From a virus, in the IMG/VR virus record IMGVR_UViG_3300022839_000011, positions 1 to 64,000 of that record: a stretch of DNA of 64,000 bases. One strand, given 5' to 3'. The position numbers and the translations under genes are program-made. The notes under the pieces were generated by a model. That model did no database searches and had not been told where the DNA came from. It worked only from the letters and a program-made list of their open reading frames with translations. This document shows, in pieces, positions 25,755-35,310 of the stretch. How positions within the stretch are numbered: position 1 is the first letter of the stretch; each line of letters starts with the position of its first letter.

Positions 25755-26231
25755 CTAGAAAAATGATGAAAAAGGAAATTTTGACAAGATAAAAATTATG
25801 ACTGCACCTATACCAAGTATGTACCATCTCCAGTTTTCCAGAGAATTTATACGTTTATCTTGATGGTCTAGCTTGTCACTTAGTTTTTGGTTTGACTTAT
25901 TGATGGCATCAAGAACCTCTTTATGCCTTCTATCTCTTTCATGGTCAGATACATTTTTCATATCTTCCAACTTTTGATTTAATTCTTTACGAAAATCTAA
26001 TTCGTCTTGGGTATTCTTCATAGACTTTTCTTCGAGACTCGCAATTCTTTTTTCGTTATTTTGCAGAATGTTTTCCTGAACAGCTATATTTTTTATTACG
26101 TTAGTCATTTGTATGACAGCATCATCAATTTTTTGGAACACCCGTTCAATCTGCTTAACATCTTTTTTTATTAGGGCTATGTCTGTTTTGATAGAATTTG
26201 TTTCATTATCATTCATCTGATTGCCCGTCAT
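25755..26231 (-). CDS. Coiled-coil protein with C-terminal membrane anchor
   Basis: 158 residues: a long heptad-rich helix (residues 10-130) ending in one hydrophobic segment WYILGIGAVIIFILSKF near the C-terminus. It overlaps the holin gene by 23 bases. Tail-anchored coiled-coil proteins next to holins may regulate lysis; that role is inferred from position only. Confidence 0.65.
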   Translation of the reverse strand: MTGNQMNDNETNSIKTDIALIKKDVKQIERVFQKIDDAVIQMTNVIKNIAVQENILQNNEKRIASLEEKSMKNTQDELDFRKELNQKLEDMKNVSDHERDRRHKEVLDAINKSNQKLSDKLDHQDKRINSLENWRWYILGIGAVIIFILSKFPFSSFF

Positions 26232-26496
26232 AATCTGCCTTTATCCTTTGTATCTTTTCTTGGCCTCTTGTGAAAGCACTAATTCCCAAAACCGCGCCCA
26301 TAGCAGCATGAAAGACACCACCAGCTATTAATGTTAGAGGAGTCCATTGTAATGCAACACTACCAGAACCCCAAACTTGAATTAAACTCCAAAGTATAGG
26401 AGCTACGACAAAATCAAATAGAATAATAATCATATATACAACTGCCATCATTGGCCTCCAATGCGTCCGCAGCCAATTTTTTTTACCATCTTCCAT
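26209..26496 (-). CDS. Predicted holin (3TM type)
   Basis: 95 residues with hydrophobic segments at about 15-35 and 50-75, a charged N-terminus and a basic C-terminal helix (TRGQEKIQRIKADY). Size, topology and position between spanins and endolysin fit the three-segment phage holins. Late promoter TATAAATA at 26502-26509. Confidence 0.65.
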   Translation of the reverse strand: MEDGKKNWLRTHWRPMMAVVYMIIILFDFVVAPILWSLIQVWGSGSVALQWTPLTLIAGGVFHAAMGAVLGISAFTRGQEKIQRIKADYDGQSDE

Positions 26497-26501
26497 AAGA
26501 T

Positions 26502-26509
26502 TATTTATA
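26502..26509 (-). promoter_or_regulatory. T4-type late promoter TATAAATA
   Basis: Minus strand TATAAATA immediately before the holin start at 26496; the leader would be only a few bases, so expression may begin near the ATG. Confidence 0.5.
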
Positions 26510-26520
26510 CCTTTTGTAAT

Positions 26521-26895
26521 CTACTTTTTGTAAATTGCTATTACTTTTTGCTGTTGCCTAATCATAGCCATAATATCAGATAAATTGAATGCAATATTTT
26601 CGTACCCTTCAGATGTCAATGCAAAAAGAACTTTTTCGCCATTCATATCATCAAACAAATGATTTATGTTTTCAGGCGTGACGATAATCCATTTGACACT
26701 TTTAAGGCCAAGCTGGTCTACTTTAGGAACAATAGGTTTAGGTTTACTGACTTCAACTGTTCGTATCTCAATTGGTGTTACTGCAATATCTTTCGGGCCA
26801 ACTGAACAAGCACTAAGGAGTATTATTACCAGACCAAAACCAAGGACATTCGACATTAAATTCTTTCTCGTTTTTAGCATTTTTTTCCTTATCAT
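26521..26895 (-). CDS. Predicted o-spanin lipoprotein
   Basis: 124 residues with a signal and lipobox (VIILLSAC), so an outer-membrane lipoprotein is predicted. Its 5' end (83 bases) is embedded in another frame of the preceding i-spanin gene, the Rz/Rz1-type overlap. Spanins fuse inner and outer membranes in the last step of lysis. Confidence 0.7.
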   Translation of the reverse strand: MIRKKMLKTRKNLMSNVLGFGLVIILLSACSVGPKDIAVTPIEIRTVEVSKPKPIVPKVDQLGLKSVKWIIVTPENINHLFDDMNGEKVLFALTSEGYENIAFNLSDIMAMIRQQQKVIAIYKK

Positions 26896-27292
26896 TTAAT
26901 GGCACACCGGATAATAATTCGAAACACCTAAGCACATTTGCCGAAGCATTATTGACTGTTCTTTGGACTAATACTGGTTTTGCCGCAGCTAATGCATCTA
27001 ATTCATGGCGACCAAGACGTTCACGCAACTCATTATTTTCAATTCGTATAACTTGAAAATCGTTCTGGACAGCATAAAAATTACTAGTAACTTCTTCAAA
27101 ATTTTGTTCCATTTTATCAATTGTATTGATATTTTCAGTATTGGCCCTTAATAATTGGCCATTGTTCACAACCAACGTGGCATTGGCTTGTGTTAACGCT
27201 TCAATGCGCGTTTGAGTGGTGTTGTAATAATAGTATACAGCTCCACTCAATAACGCTATCAATATACCTATGAAAATCCAAGATTTCATCAA
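26813..27292 (-). CDS. Predicted i-spanin (Rz-like)
   Basis: 159 residues: N-terminal membrane anchor (WIFIGILIALLSGAVYYYY) then a long periplasmic coiled coil. Partner of the overlapping lipoprotein. Topology and gene overlap, rather than sequence identity, support the call. Confidence 0.75.
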   Translation of the reverse strand: MMKSWIFIGILIALLSGAVYYYYNTTQTRIEALTQANATLVVNNGQLLRANTENINTIDKMEQNFEEVTSNFYAVQNDFQVIRIENNELRERLGRHELDALAAAKPVLVQRTVNNASANVLRCFELLSGVPLNDKEKNAKNEKEFNVECPWFWSGNNTP

Positions 27293-27299
27293 TTAGCCT

Positions 27300-27641
27300 T
27301 CAAGACACTATTCTTATATTTTTCTTACCAGCCGCTTGTAGTTTTTTTGCTGCAGCAGTAGCATCGGAGTAATCATTTCCATGACTTGAAACTACTTTAC
27401 CATTAACAGTAACCTTATGATTTACCGATTGGCTATCACGTCTATCTTGAACAGATCTAGCTTGGCCCATGTCAACTTCATCTAGTTCATCATCTCCATC
27501 TAATGAATCCTCATCTTCCATGTCACACATTTTTGCTTCAAGCGCAACAGCAATACGGCCACGAAGTTCGTTTTCAAGTGCTTCTTTAAGACCGATAGGA
27601 TTTTTATCTACTGACTCTTTGATTATTCTCTGTAGTGACAT
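27300..27641 (-). CDS. Small virion-type protein sharing an N-terminal module
   Basis: 113 residues starting MSLQRIIKESVDKNPIGLKEA, followed by an acidic stretch. The same opening (MSLx-I-I ... NPIGLKEA ... RI.. ALE.K) begins the 326-residue protein at 29211. A shared N-terminal tag of about 40 residues suggests common targeting, for example into the prohead. Inferred, not shown. Confidence 0.6.
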   Translation of the reverse strand: MSLQRIIKESVDKNPIGLKEALENELRGRIAVALEAKMCDMEDEDSLDGDDELDEVDMGQARSVQDRRDSQSVNHKVTVNGKVVSSHGNDYSDATAAAKKLQAAGKKNIRIVS

Positions 27642-27642
27642 A

Positions 27643-28506
27643 TTAGTTTCTCCTTAAAAGTTTATTTATCTGCTTTTGGTCTATAACACCATTAGCTATG
27701 AATCTATTTATTCTTTGCCAAGATTTGACTGCTGATTCTGTTAATGGCCCAAAAGAACCATCGGCATTGAGCTTCAATGCAGTTTGCACTTCTTTTACCA
27801 AGTTACTATTTGATCCTATTTTTAAGGTAATATCACTCGATGTGGAAGTCGCAGCCCCTATTGCAGATTTGGTATCAACGTTGCCTATGATGGATTTTGC
27901 AGAAATATATCTTCTACGTCTGTCATCAATGCCTATGTCACCGCCATTAATTCTTCTTGACATTCCATTAATGTCGTCTCTATCAGCGAAGCCTGAAATA
28001 TTGTTAGTTTCCCAAAACCAACAAGCAGACTCGAACGCACCTTCTTTAGTTCTGACATAATCAGCCGCTTGCTCAGGACTCATTTTCATAAAATTTGCAA
28101 ATACCGTGAAGTTGCTTCTTCCAGTAAGTTGTTTGATTCCGCCGCCTCTAAATCGCCAGCCATCACCAGCTACAGTATTACCTAGCGCACCTTTTTTAGA
28201 TCTAAATTCATCCATGTACACATAGTTAGCAATTTTTTGTGGGTTTCTGGCATATTCAGCGGCATTTCTTTTTCCTGCACCAAAATACCTACCAAACACA
28301 CGATTAAGAGCATCCTCGCTATAATTCAAGTTTTCTTCAAGTGCACGAAAATCATTAGATTCGTGTGCGCACTGTGCCATAAACCCAGCTATTCTATTTT
28401 GTGTATTAATTTGGTACTTCTCAAAGAATCTCATCGCTATCGCATACCAAGCATCTGGTTCTTTGTTACTTGGAATCATCTGTCTAAAATTTTGTAATGT
28501 TATCAT
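27643..28506 (-). CDS. Endolysin: GH19 glycosidase plus peptidoglycan-binding domain
   Basis: 287 residues. The GH19 catalytic centre lies near residues 47-60 (AQCAHESNDFRALEEN, Glu49 as acid), with FRGGGIKQLTGRSNF near 120. Residues 225-285 form a PG_binding_1 domain (LVKEVQTALKLNADGSFG...). GH19 muramidases cleave the glycan backbone. The ATG follows AAGGAAA. Confidence 0.9.
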   Translation of the reverse strand: MITLQNFRQMIPSNKEPDAWYAIAMRFFEKYQINTQNRIAGFMAQCAHESNDFRALEENLNYSEDALNRVFGRYFGAGKRNAAEYARNPQKIANYVYMDEFRSKKGALGNTVAGDGWRFRGGGIKQLTGRSNFTVFANFMKMSPEQAADYVRTKEGAFESACWFWETNNISGFADRDDINGMSRRINGGDIGIDDRRRRYISAKSIIGNVDTKSAIGAATSTSSDITLKIGSNSNLVKEVQTALKLNADGSFGPLTESAVKSWQRINRFIANGVIDQKQINKLLRRN

Positions 28507-28524
28507 GCCTATTTCCTTTAGAAT

Positions 28525-29106
28525 TTATGCATTTCTGATGTCTGTAATCATATCTCTGAATTTTTTGGTCTTTTGATTACTTTTTTTGTATTTTCTCACT
28601 TGCGATGGTGTGAAACCAACTTCACCTTGCGGCCCAACACCCATCCCAGCAATATTACCAGAGCCGACATTCATAGTTGGCGCATCTTCATCAAATGCTT
28701 TTTCAAAAAGAGAATTGATATCATCTTTGATATTGACATTATTTTCTTTTATGATATTATTGACGTACATAGATAAATCTTCGAAGTTTAATTCGTTATC
28801 TGTAACATCTTCGGTCAGCATTGTGTTGTCTGAAAAATGATTCCACTCACGAATTAAATATAGTGCAGCTGCATAAGAACCAAGCCTTGTGCTTCCACCT
28901 GGGATTTTTTCTAATAGCTTTTTTATGTTAAGAAGCATAACATCATATATACCAAAAGCATTTTTTTCTTCACGTCTTGCAAGGGTTTTGCGCTTTCTAA
29001 GCACTTCCCCTTTTTCATCAATTATGCCAAGTTTATAGGCATCCCATTCCACAAATGGCGTGGCAAGCCTCCGAATGAACTGATATACGAGGAATAAGTC
29101 TAGCAT
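28525..29106 (-). CDS. Conserved phage structural-type hypothetical
   Basis: 193 residues. The C-terminal half carries APTMNVGSGNIAGMGVGPQG, a glycine-rich signature seen in several proteins of T4-like marine phages, often in virion-associated ones. Function unknown. Confidence 0.6.
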   Translation of the reverse strand: MLDLFLVYQFIRRLATPFVEWDAYKLGIIDEKGEVLRKRKTLARREEKNAFGIYDVMLLNIKKLLEKIPGGSTRLGSYAAALYLIREWNHFSDNTMLTEDVTDNELNFEDLSMYVNNIIKENNVNIKDDINSLFEKAFDEDAPTMNVGSGNIAGMGVGPQGEVGFTPSQVRKYKKSNQKTKKFRDMITDIRNA

Positions 29107-29167
29107 ACAAAAATCTTTCTACTTATTTTTAGTTTCTTTGCCCTGATATACAATACACAAGGATATG

Positions 29168-29206
29168 AATCCCGAGTTAGATGAAACGGATATCTAACTC
29201 GGGATT
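29168..29206 (-). terminator. Strong hairpin terminator downstream of the 29211 gene
   Basis: AATCCCGAGTTAGAT pairs with ATCTAACTCGGGATT (15 bp perfect, 9-base loop), five bases after the stop at 29211. No long U-run, as for some T4 terminators. Confidence 0.65.
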
Positions 29207-29210
29207 ATAA

Positions 29211-30191
29211 TTAATCAGCGTAGTATATTTCCACACTGTCATCTTTGTATGATGTGCTGTCCATTTTCCACTTTGCATAAAACTGTGTTGGTTGATTCAT
29301 TTTCACCCAATCTTTAACAGCAGCAAGTGTTGGTTTTCCTTTTGCTCCTACAGAGCCTTTTTTAGCTTTAGCAGTGAATTCTTTTATTTTCTTTAGCGTA
29401 TCAAGTTGCCGACCAAAAGGTTGTTTGAAAAATTCGTTATCTGCGCCATTCAAATTTACCGCATAGCTGAATCCATCGTTGCTACCGAACACGGTTTTAG
29501 GCATCTTGGCTTCAAACATGTAGTCTTCTTTGGCAAATTGGAAGCTTGCATTTTTCATAATATTTTGCAGACCACCTACTTGTGCTGGTGTGAATGAATC
29601 ATTTTTTGCATAAAAATCTACAAGACCTTTTCCAAATGCTTTCGACTTTGCATCTTTGCCATTCGCAGCAAGTGACTTGGCGGCTTTTAGGACTTCTGAA
29701 TCATCCATCTTGGCTTCATCAAGACTTTCTTTTAGATTTTCGATGTTCCAACCACGAAGCCATGCTTTCATGAACTCTATCTTAGATTCATGTGATGCCG
29801 TACGCAAAATATCCGACAATGCAGGGTCGAGAACAGGAGCGTTGATCCCAGATTTGAATGCGTTGGCACCCATCTGTTGATACTTTTTAGTTTCATCCGT
29901 TGTAATTTTATACTTTTTGGCTTCATCAAGACTTTCTTTTTTGATTGCTTTAGCAATTGTTTTTCTGCGATTATGTAGATACTCATCTGAATCATCTTCA
30001 TCACCGTCATTGTCAATGTCTTTGTCGTCGCGGTCTTTAAAGTCTTTGCTAAGTTCTTTGGCGTCTACAGCATCGAGTTTCTTTTCTTCTAATGCAGTTT
30101 TAATTCTTTCATTAATAGCTAATGAGAATGCTTCTTTTAAGCCAATTGGATTAGATGCTATACTTGCGATTATTATATCTTTAAGTGACAT
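29211..30191 (-). CDS. Virion-type protein with N-terminal module
   Basis: 326 residues starting MSLKDIIIASIASNPIGLKEA, the same module as the protein at 27300. A charged middle (KELSKDFKDRDDKDIDND) has internal ESLDEAK(K/M) repeats, and the C-terminus ends in a compact domain. Likely an internal head or prohead-core protein; T4 internal proteins carry cleaved N-terminal tags, but no protease site is established here. Confidence 0.6.
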   Translation of the reverse strand: MSLKDIIIASIASNPIGLKEAFSLAINERIKTALEEKKLDAVDAKELSKDFKDRDDKDIDNDGDEDDSDEYLHNRRKTIAKAIKKESLDEAKKYKITTDETKKYQQMGANAFKSGINAPVLDPALSDILRTASHESKIEFMKAWLRGWNIENLKESLDEAKMDDSEVLKAAKSLAANGKDAKSKAFGKGLVDFYAKNDSFTPAQVGGLQNIMKNASFQFAKEDYMFEAKMPKTVFGSNDGFSYAVNLNGADNEFFKQPFGRQLDTLKKIKEFTAKAKKGSVGAKGKPTLAAVKDWVKMNQPTQFYAKWKMDSTSYKDDSVEIYYAD

Positions 30192-30566
30192 TTATATCTC
30201 CTTTAATTTTTTTTCTATTGTGATGTCTGTTTCTATTGTATTAGTATATATAACATTTCCATTATACTCTATTTTTTCGGGTAGCATATTTAAAAAATTA
30301 ATAAACGGTTTTAATTTTGTGGCATACTCATCAAGTTTAAAAAATAGCATATTAGTAGCACCTGTTCCGAAAGTGTTATATATAATAATAATATGATTTA
30401 GAATCAACCTTTCTCTCAAATCACCATCAATATTATATCTATTAAAAAGTTTTCGAATATACTGAAATCTTTTAAGATCTTCTTCAAATTCCGCAATGTC
30501 GTGACAATGTGGGTTATCATAATGTTTCATTGCAAATTGGAGAAAGGTCGATTCATCTAATCTCAT
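30192..30566 (-). CDS. Conserved phage hypothetical
   Basis: 124 residues with a conserved-looking core HYDNPHCHDIAEFEEDLKRF. Two bases from its neighbour. Similar small proteins occur next to structural genes in T4-like phages. Function unknown. Confidence 0.6.
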   Translation of the reverse strand: MRLDESTFLQFAMKHYDNPHCHDIAEFEEDLKRFQYIRKLFNRYNIDGDLRERLILNHIIIIYNTFGTGATNMLFFKLDEYATKLKPFINFLNMLPEKIEYNGNVIYTNTIETDITIEKKLKEI

Positions 30567-30567
30567 A

Positions 30568-30996
30568 TTAGGACTTCAAAGCAACTAAAGTTTCAACTCT
30601 ACGTCTTGTATTACCATTTTGGTCTGTGTAGGTTTGTGTAGTGGTCCAACCGGGTGTTTTGACGCCTATCAAGCGAGATTCTAAGGTCTGTGCTGTTGCT
30701 ACAGATATTAGGTCGGCAGTGATAGCTTTGTCTAGTGGCAGATATTTTGGTACTTGATTGAAAGATCCCGCAACATCTACATACTCTGCGGTAGCGACAG
30801 GTTCTACTGTCATTTCTGTATCTGATACAATAGATAATACTCTATACATATCTTCTGTTGTGTCTAAAGCAACTACATTACGGACAGAAAGTTCTGACGT
30901 AAAAAGCGTTAAGGTGCCAGTTACCGTTGTGGTATCATCTGCTAACGATACTGTTCCAGTTAGTGGTGCACCGTTTAATTTTCCCCATAGTGACAT
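30568..30996 (-). CDS. Virion-associated hypothetical protein
   Basis: 142 residues, Thr/Val/Ser-rich beta composition (MSLWGKLNGAPLTGTVSL...). The MSLWGK start and composition match small virion proteins of marine T4-like phages. Function not established. Confidence 0.6.
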   Translation of the reverse strand: MSLWGKLNGAPLTGTVSLADDTTTVTGTLTLFTSELSVRNVVALDTTEDMYRVLSIVSDTEMTVEPVATAEYVDVAGSFNQVPKYLPLDKAITADLISVATAQTLESRLIGVKTPGWTTTQTYTDQNGNTRRRVETLVALKS

Positions 30997-31024
30997 TGAA
31001 ATCTCCTTTATATGTTATTGTTAT

Positions 31025-31606
31025 TTATTGGATATACATGTTCAATTCAAATCTGCCTTCATCATAATAAACTTGCATATGAAGTCTGCGATTTACTTCT
31101 TTACCATTTTTCATCAAATCAATTATATATCGGTTAGTCTTGCCACTACTTGGCTTTTTTGGCCCCATTGCAACTTTTCTATCCCATTCATCACCATCTA
31201 TCTCAAATCCCTGTTTTTCGGCTTGTGCTTGTGCATGTTGAACAGCAGAAGAAAATGTTTTGTGGTTTACGGTATATTTAGAATCTTCCGATAAGCTTTC
31301 TTTTTTCAATCCCCGACGGATCACCCTATTTTTTGCTAATAGACTAAGAAAATTTATATCTGATTTTGCTACAGTAGCAATTTGCTTATCTGACATGGCA
31401 TCAAGCATTTTTATCATCTTTTTATATGCTTCACTATCAGGGTCAATTTTTTTAATACCAGCATATGCTGTTTTAAGCATCTCCAGATGCGATTTACTAA
31501 AGTCAGCTTCCGCAAGTATTTCCACGGCTTCTTGTAATTCGTTTTTTTCTACAATAGTAGTTGGAGCGAATTCTTTCATAATTTGAATGAGTAATTCTTT
31601 TATCAT
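31025..31606 (-). CDS. Hypothetical, possibly virion-associated protein
   Basis: 193 residues: helical N-terminal half (IKELLIQIMKEFAP...) and a C-terminal basic domain (MGPKKPSSGKTNRYIIDLM) ending in strands. Late promoter TATAAATA at 31661-31668 implies late expression. Function unknown. Confidence 0.6.
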   Translation of the reverse strand: MIKELLIQIMKEFAPTTIVEKNELQEAVEILAEADFSKSHLEMLKTAYAGIKKIDPDSEAYKKMIKMLDAMSDKQIATVAKSDINFLSLLAKNRVIRRGLKKESLSEDSKYTVNHKTFSSAVQHAQAQAEKQGFEIDGDEWDRKVAMGPKKPSSGKTNRYIIDLMKNGKEVNRRLHMQVYYDEGRFELNMYIQ

Positions 31607-31660
31607 TTGAGCCTCTTTTTGTTAACTGGACTATTGCAATTTATTTAATTATGTCACTTG

Positions 31661-31668
31661 TATTTATA
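31661..31668 (-). promoter_or_regulatory. T4-type late promoter TATAAATA
   Basis: Minus strand TATAAATA 55 bases upstream of the gene starting at 31606. Confidence 0.65.
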
Positions 31669-31699
31669 AGAAAAAGCATTTGGTGTTTATCCAAATGCT

Positions 31700-32431
31700 T
31701 TATTTTCTGCTCATATTTTGTTTGAATTTCATCGCAAGATCGCGCAACCCAACAGTTTTAGACAGTCCATATAGTAGTGACAATGAAAACAGTGCCGCTT
31801 GAGGTCCAGGCCAAGGAAAACTAAATAAAGTACCAGTTACAAAAAGTGTAATGAGTTTTATGCCTTCAGGCCCTGAAAATATATCTGATAAAGTAAAATT
31901 CCCCATCAAAGCGGAAATTAGGGTAGATTGATCAAAGTCATAGTCAAAGTCACCTGTAAAGCTCATATTCAGCCATATGTATAATAAGATAGCACCAACC
32001 GCAACGCCTGCTAATCTTTTTGTCTTTGGGTGCTTTGAAAGAAAAGCATCTAAACCACGAAGTTTTTCTTCTGTCCACTTAACAACTTTTGTAGACGAAA
32101 GATATTCAGAAATAGCTGAACGCAATTCTTTATAGTATTTGAACCCAAGTTTAACCTTAGAAAATATATTTACCATTGAAAATTTTATTTTTTGAAAAAA
32201 TTCAAAAATCTTCTTGTTCTTTAACATGGCAGCAATGTCTTTAATTCCGACCTTAACCTGTTGTGCTATATCCTTAATAAAGTCGTAATACTTTTTGAGG
32301 TTCCCAGCGATTCCTGAAATAAACTCGTTTAGTATATTACTTTCGTACAATTCAATAGCTTCAAGATAAAGGATGTATTCAGATTGATTTCTATGTTCTT
32401 GAAAACTTTTCACTTGGGTTCTTCCAATCAA
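31700..32431 (-). CDS. Membrane protein, possibly virion-associated
   Basis: 243 residues with at least three hydrophobic segments in the C-terminal half (LAGVAVGAILLYIWL, GIKLITLFVTGTLF, PQAALFSLSLLYGL) behind a basic helical N-terminus. Lies among late genes. Could be a pilot-type protein; function unknown. Confidence 0.55.
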   Translation of the reverse strand: MIGRTQVKSFQEHRNQSEYILYLEAIELYESNILNEFISGIAGNLKKYYDFIKDIAQQVKVGIKDIAAMLKNKKIFEFFQKIKFSMVNIFSKVKLGFKYYKELRSAISEYLSSTKVVKWTEEKLRGLDAFLSKHPKTKRLAGVAVGAILLYIWLNMSFTGDFDYDFDQSTLISALMGNFTLSDIFSGPEGIKLITLFVTGTLFSFPWPGPQAALFSLSLLYGLSKTVGLRDLAMKFKQNMSRK

Positions 32432-32432
32432 T

Positions 32433-33131
32433 TTACAGTTTATTTTCTAAGACATAAACGGAGTCATATCCATTTTCTTTTGCCCATTTTTTTGCAGATT
32501 GTTTTGCACCCGCAAATGTACCGTATGCTTGGTGAACTTCTTTTTTATTATTTATATCTACCTCACCCGTCTTTTTTGCGGTAAACATATAAGTGCCAGA
32601 ACCACCAGAATCTCTTGGGGCTTTGCCATGAGTTTTCATGTATCTACTTGTAGAGACTTCTATTGCCTCGTCAATATCCAAAGTTTCTGGATATCCTTCG
32701 TCGCCTTTTTCTTTGGGTGCAAGACCCTTTTTCTTGCGCTGATTTATATTATACCAAAGACCTTTTTTGGCAGTTTTGCCGTCTTTTGTTTTGTGGGTTT
32801 CTTTATTTTCACCATACATGTTATATCCATATTGACTATACGTTGGTTCGTCTTGGTAATATTCATCTTCATATTCGTAATCCATATCATCATCCATATC
32901 ATCATCCATGTCTGCGCTCATGCTTGAATATACAGATGCCAATTCATCAGATGCTTTCACAATAGCACTTATTTGCCACCTTTGAATCATTTCACCATCT
33001 TGAAGCATTTCAAGTATATTTTTAGCAGAATATATTGCAATTTTTAGTTCTTTTTGTGTCATATCATCGCCCAAATACTCTTCATGGCCTTCAATATAAA
33101 GTTCTTCATTTAGTGCTTTAAACGTCTTCAT
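32433..33131 (-). CDS. Virion-type protein with GLWYNINQ motif
   Basis: 232 residues: helical start, an acidic Tyr-rich linker (DDDMDYEYEDEYYQD), then KKGLWYNINQRKKKGLAPKE, a motif seen in several phage virion proteins, then a small C-terminal domain. Two bases separate it from the downstream gene. Confidence 0.6.
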   Translation of the reverse strand: MKTFKALNEELYIEGHEEYLGDDMTQKELKIAIYSAKNILEMLQDGEMIQRWQISAIVKASDELASVYSSMSADMDDDMDDDMDYEYEDEYYQDEPTYSQYGYNMYGENKETHKTKDGKTAKKGLWYNINQRKKKGLAPKEKGDEGYPETLDIDEAIEVSTSRYMKTHGKAPRDSGGSGTYMFTAKKTGEVDINNKKEVHQAYGTFAGAKQSAKKWAKENGYDSVYVLENKL

Positions 33132-33156
33132 TTTATCGTCCTTTTGTGGGTAAGAA

Positions 33157-35241
33157 TTAGACTCTTACTATTGTGTTGGGGGTGCGGAAGTCTTTTTTGC
33201 GCATTATCGTTTTAGCGACCACACGCAATTCATCTTTGCTTCTATCATATTCTACTGCAATAGGCATATTAAGATTTGATTGCATATCTTTTATGACCGC
33301 TTCAGTGTCAGTAAATTTTGTTAATGATTTACTATCTGCTTTGTTCAAGTCATATATTTTTTTAATCATAGCCGCCAATTCACGCATAGTAATACAAGGC
33401 GAATTTCTTTCATCAGACATTCTTTCTCTAAAATGCTTAGTGAAGTCAAAATCAATTTTAAACTTGGCAAATAGTTTGTCTACCAGTTTTTCAAATTCGC
33501 GCATTTGCGCCATAGTCAGAACAGTACAAGAATCGTTTTCATTAATCTCCGAAAATGCCTCATAAAGACCGCTCTCGTTTATGCCAACATTTTTTACTTT
33601 TGGGTACTTGTTGATCAATTTTATCAACTCTTTGGCCTTCATCGTTGCTTTAAGAGCAGGAATTTTTATGCCGAGGTTCTTTGCAGCTAACCATCTATGA
33701 TGACCATCAATCACATAGTTGTCAGAGCTTATGATTATAGCTTTTGGCTCTACATTAGATTTGTTCATCTTTGCCATTTTATCAGCAACTTTGTCAGCAT
33801 CAAATTCTTTTTGTGATGCCATTAGTTTTGATGGGTCTGCAATTTTTTTATCAATTGATACGTTATTGGATTTGAGATAATTCTTAAAATCATCCATGTC
33901 CTTACTAGAAACTTGTGGCATTTTATCTCTTTTGATGCCAAGTGTGTCTTTGGCTTTAGGTAGTGACATGCTGTATTCTTTCAGGCCCATTACGCTTCTG
34001 GATTCTAAAATTGCTTCTACATATTCATGCTTAACTATATGCAACTTACCATCTCGTTCGCGTATGCGCATTCTGCCAGTTTTAGCATCAGTTCCTACGA
34101 AAATGCCTTTGGTTGATATCGGTTGTCCTATAATAGATGGCTGTTCAAATGCCACATTCATACCACGTCGTATCATAGAGTTTAATGCTGACTCATTTTG
34201 ATATGGCGTGTCTTTTTTTAATATCCTTACCAAACTATCGGTGCCATATTCGCGCTGTGACGGCGTGGAGTTATTTTCCTTGAAACCATATTTTCCTTTT
34301 AATGCTGAATGATCTTTTGGTTCTTTTATATTTGGGTCGCCAAACTTTTTAATATACATGTTCATGATTTCTCTAGGACCGACGCTAACGCCTGCTGCAC
34401 CACTAATTTCATATGCTATGTCATACAAATTTGTGCCCTTCAAGACATGTTTATGAACTGCGCTTATAACTTTGTCCAATATCGTTTGTTCGTCCAGATT
34501 CTGGTAATCTATACTTTCGCCAAACAAATAATTTTCATATGCTTCAACCATTTCGCAAAGCTTTTCTGATTCCGCAATAGATTCAGTCTGCTCGCTATTT
34601 TTTTTGCTGAAAATCTTAAATCTGTTATCAAATTTTACAGAGTTGTCTTTTTCAAGTGCCATGTGATATCTTTTTTTGATGTTTGTGTCTGCTAAAGAAG
34701 CCTCATATAGAAAGTCTTCGAACCGATTGTCTAAAGATTCTTTCTTGGTTGATCTTAATTTTGACAATCTTTCGACTTCCGCCTTCCTAACTATGGGCAG
34801 TTGTCTTGTTGCTATTCTGTCTATCGCTGCTTTGGGAACTCTTGCCAGCCGCTTGTCTAGTGCCACTTTTTCAGAAGGTGTCATTTCACTATATGATTTA
34901 TTTTTCATAAGCCTTTGGCGTATCATATTACGAGCAGTTTTTCGAGCTCTTAGCTTCAACTTTTCTGGTGATGCTTTTCTTTTCTTTGAACGCGCCCTTG
35001 CAGCTACAATTTTACTTTTGAATTTACGCATGATCATAGCACGTTTTCTTCTTTGTGCAATATTCAAAGGGGCCTCATCTAACGAATCGAAATGTGATAA
35101 CAAATCATCATCATCTAACCCTTCAAGGTAAATATCCATTTCTTCTTCGTTCATTGTAGGCTCAGTCTCAATATATTTTTTGCTGTCATGAGTTTTGGAA
35201 TTGTCTTTTTTATTTGTCTTTTTTGTGTCATCATCAGCCAT
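33157..35241 (-). CDS. Large basic protein with ParB/sulfiredoxin-like motif
   Basis: 694 residues. Residues 50-170 are very basic (NIAQRRKRAMIMRKFKSKI...), a module found in several phage proteins and suited to binding DNA. Near residue 500 is AIIISSDNYVIDGHHRWLAA, the nucleotide-binding core of the ParB/Srx fold, with GHHR. A third domain near 575-620 holds FTKHFRERMSDERNSP. The late promoter at 35303-35310 suggests packaging into the virion; a role on injected DNA or the host nucleoid is inference. Confidence 0.7.
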   Translation of the reverse strand: MADDDTKKTNKKDNSKTHDSKKYIETEPTMNEEEMDIYLEGLDDDDLLSHFDSLDEAPLNIAQRRKRAMIMRKFKSKIVAARARSKKRKASPEKLKLRARKTARNMIRQRLMKNKSYSEMTPSEKVALDKRLARVPKAAIDRIATRQLPIVRKAEVERLSKLRSTKKESLDNRFEDFLYEASLADTNIKKRYHMALEKDNSVKFDNRFKIFSKKNSEQTESIAESEKLCEMVEAYENYLFGESIDYQNLDEQTILDKVISAVHKHVLKGTNLYDIAYEISGAAGVSVGPREIMNMYIKKFGDPNIKEPKDHSALKGKYGFKENNSTPSQREYGTDSLVRILKKDTPYQNESALNSMIRRGMNVAFEQPSIIGQPISTKGIFVGTDAKTGRMRIRERDGKLHIVKHEYVEAILESRSVMGLKEYSMSLPKAKDTLGIKRDKMPQVSSKDMDDFKNYLKSNNVSIDKKIADPSKLMASQKEFDADKVADKMAKMNKSNVEPKAIIISSDNYVIDGHHRWLAAKNLGIKIPALKATMKAKELIKLINKYPKVKNVGINESGLYEAFSEINENDSCTVLTMAQMREFEKLVDKLFAKFKIDFDFTKHFRERMSDERNSPCITMRELAAMIKKIYDLNKADSKSLTKFTDTEAVIKDMQSNLNMPIAVEYDRSKDELRVVAKTIMRKKDFRTPNTIVRV

Positions 35242-35302
35242 TTCGATTTCCTCTGAATAAGATAATATGTGTATTTATGATAGCGCAAATTGCACTTTAA
35301 TC

Positions 35303-35310
35303 TATTTATA
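35303..35310 (-). promoter_or_regulatory. T4-type late promoter TATAAATA
   Basis: Minus strand TATAAATA directly after the terminator at 35313-35337 and 62 bases upstream of the 694-residue gene. Confidence 0.75.

Noticed and set aside
29777-30016. Minus-strand frame of 79 codons inside the gene at 29211
   Set aside because: It is an alternate frame of the 326-residue protein, low complexity and Met/Lys-rich.
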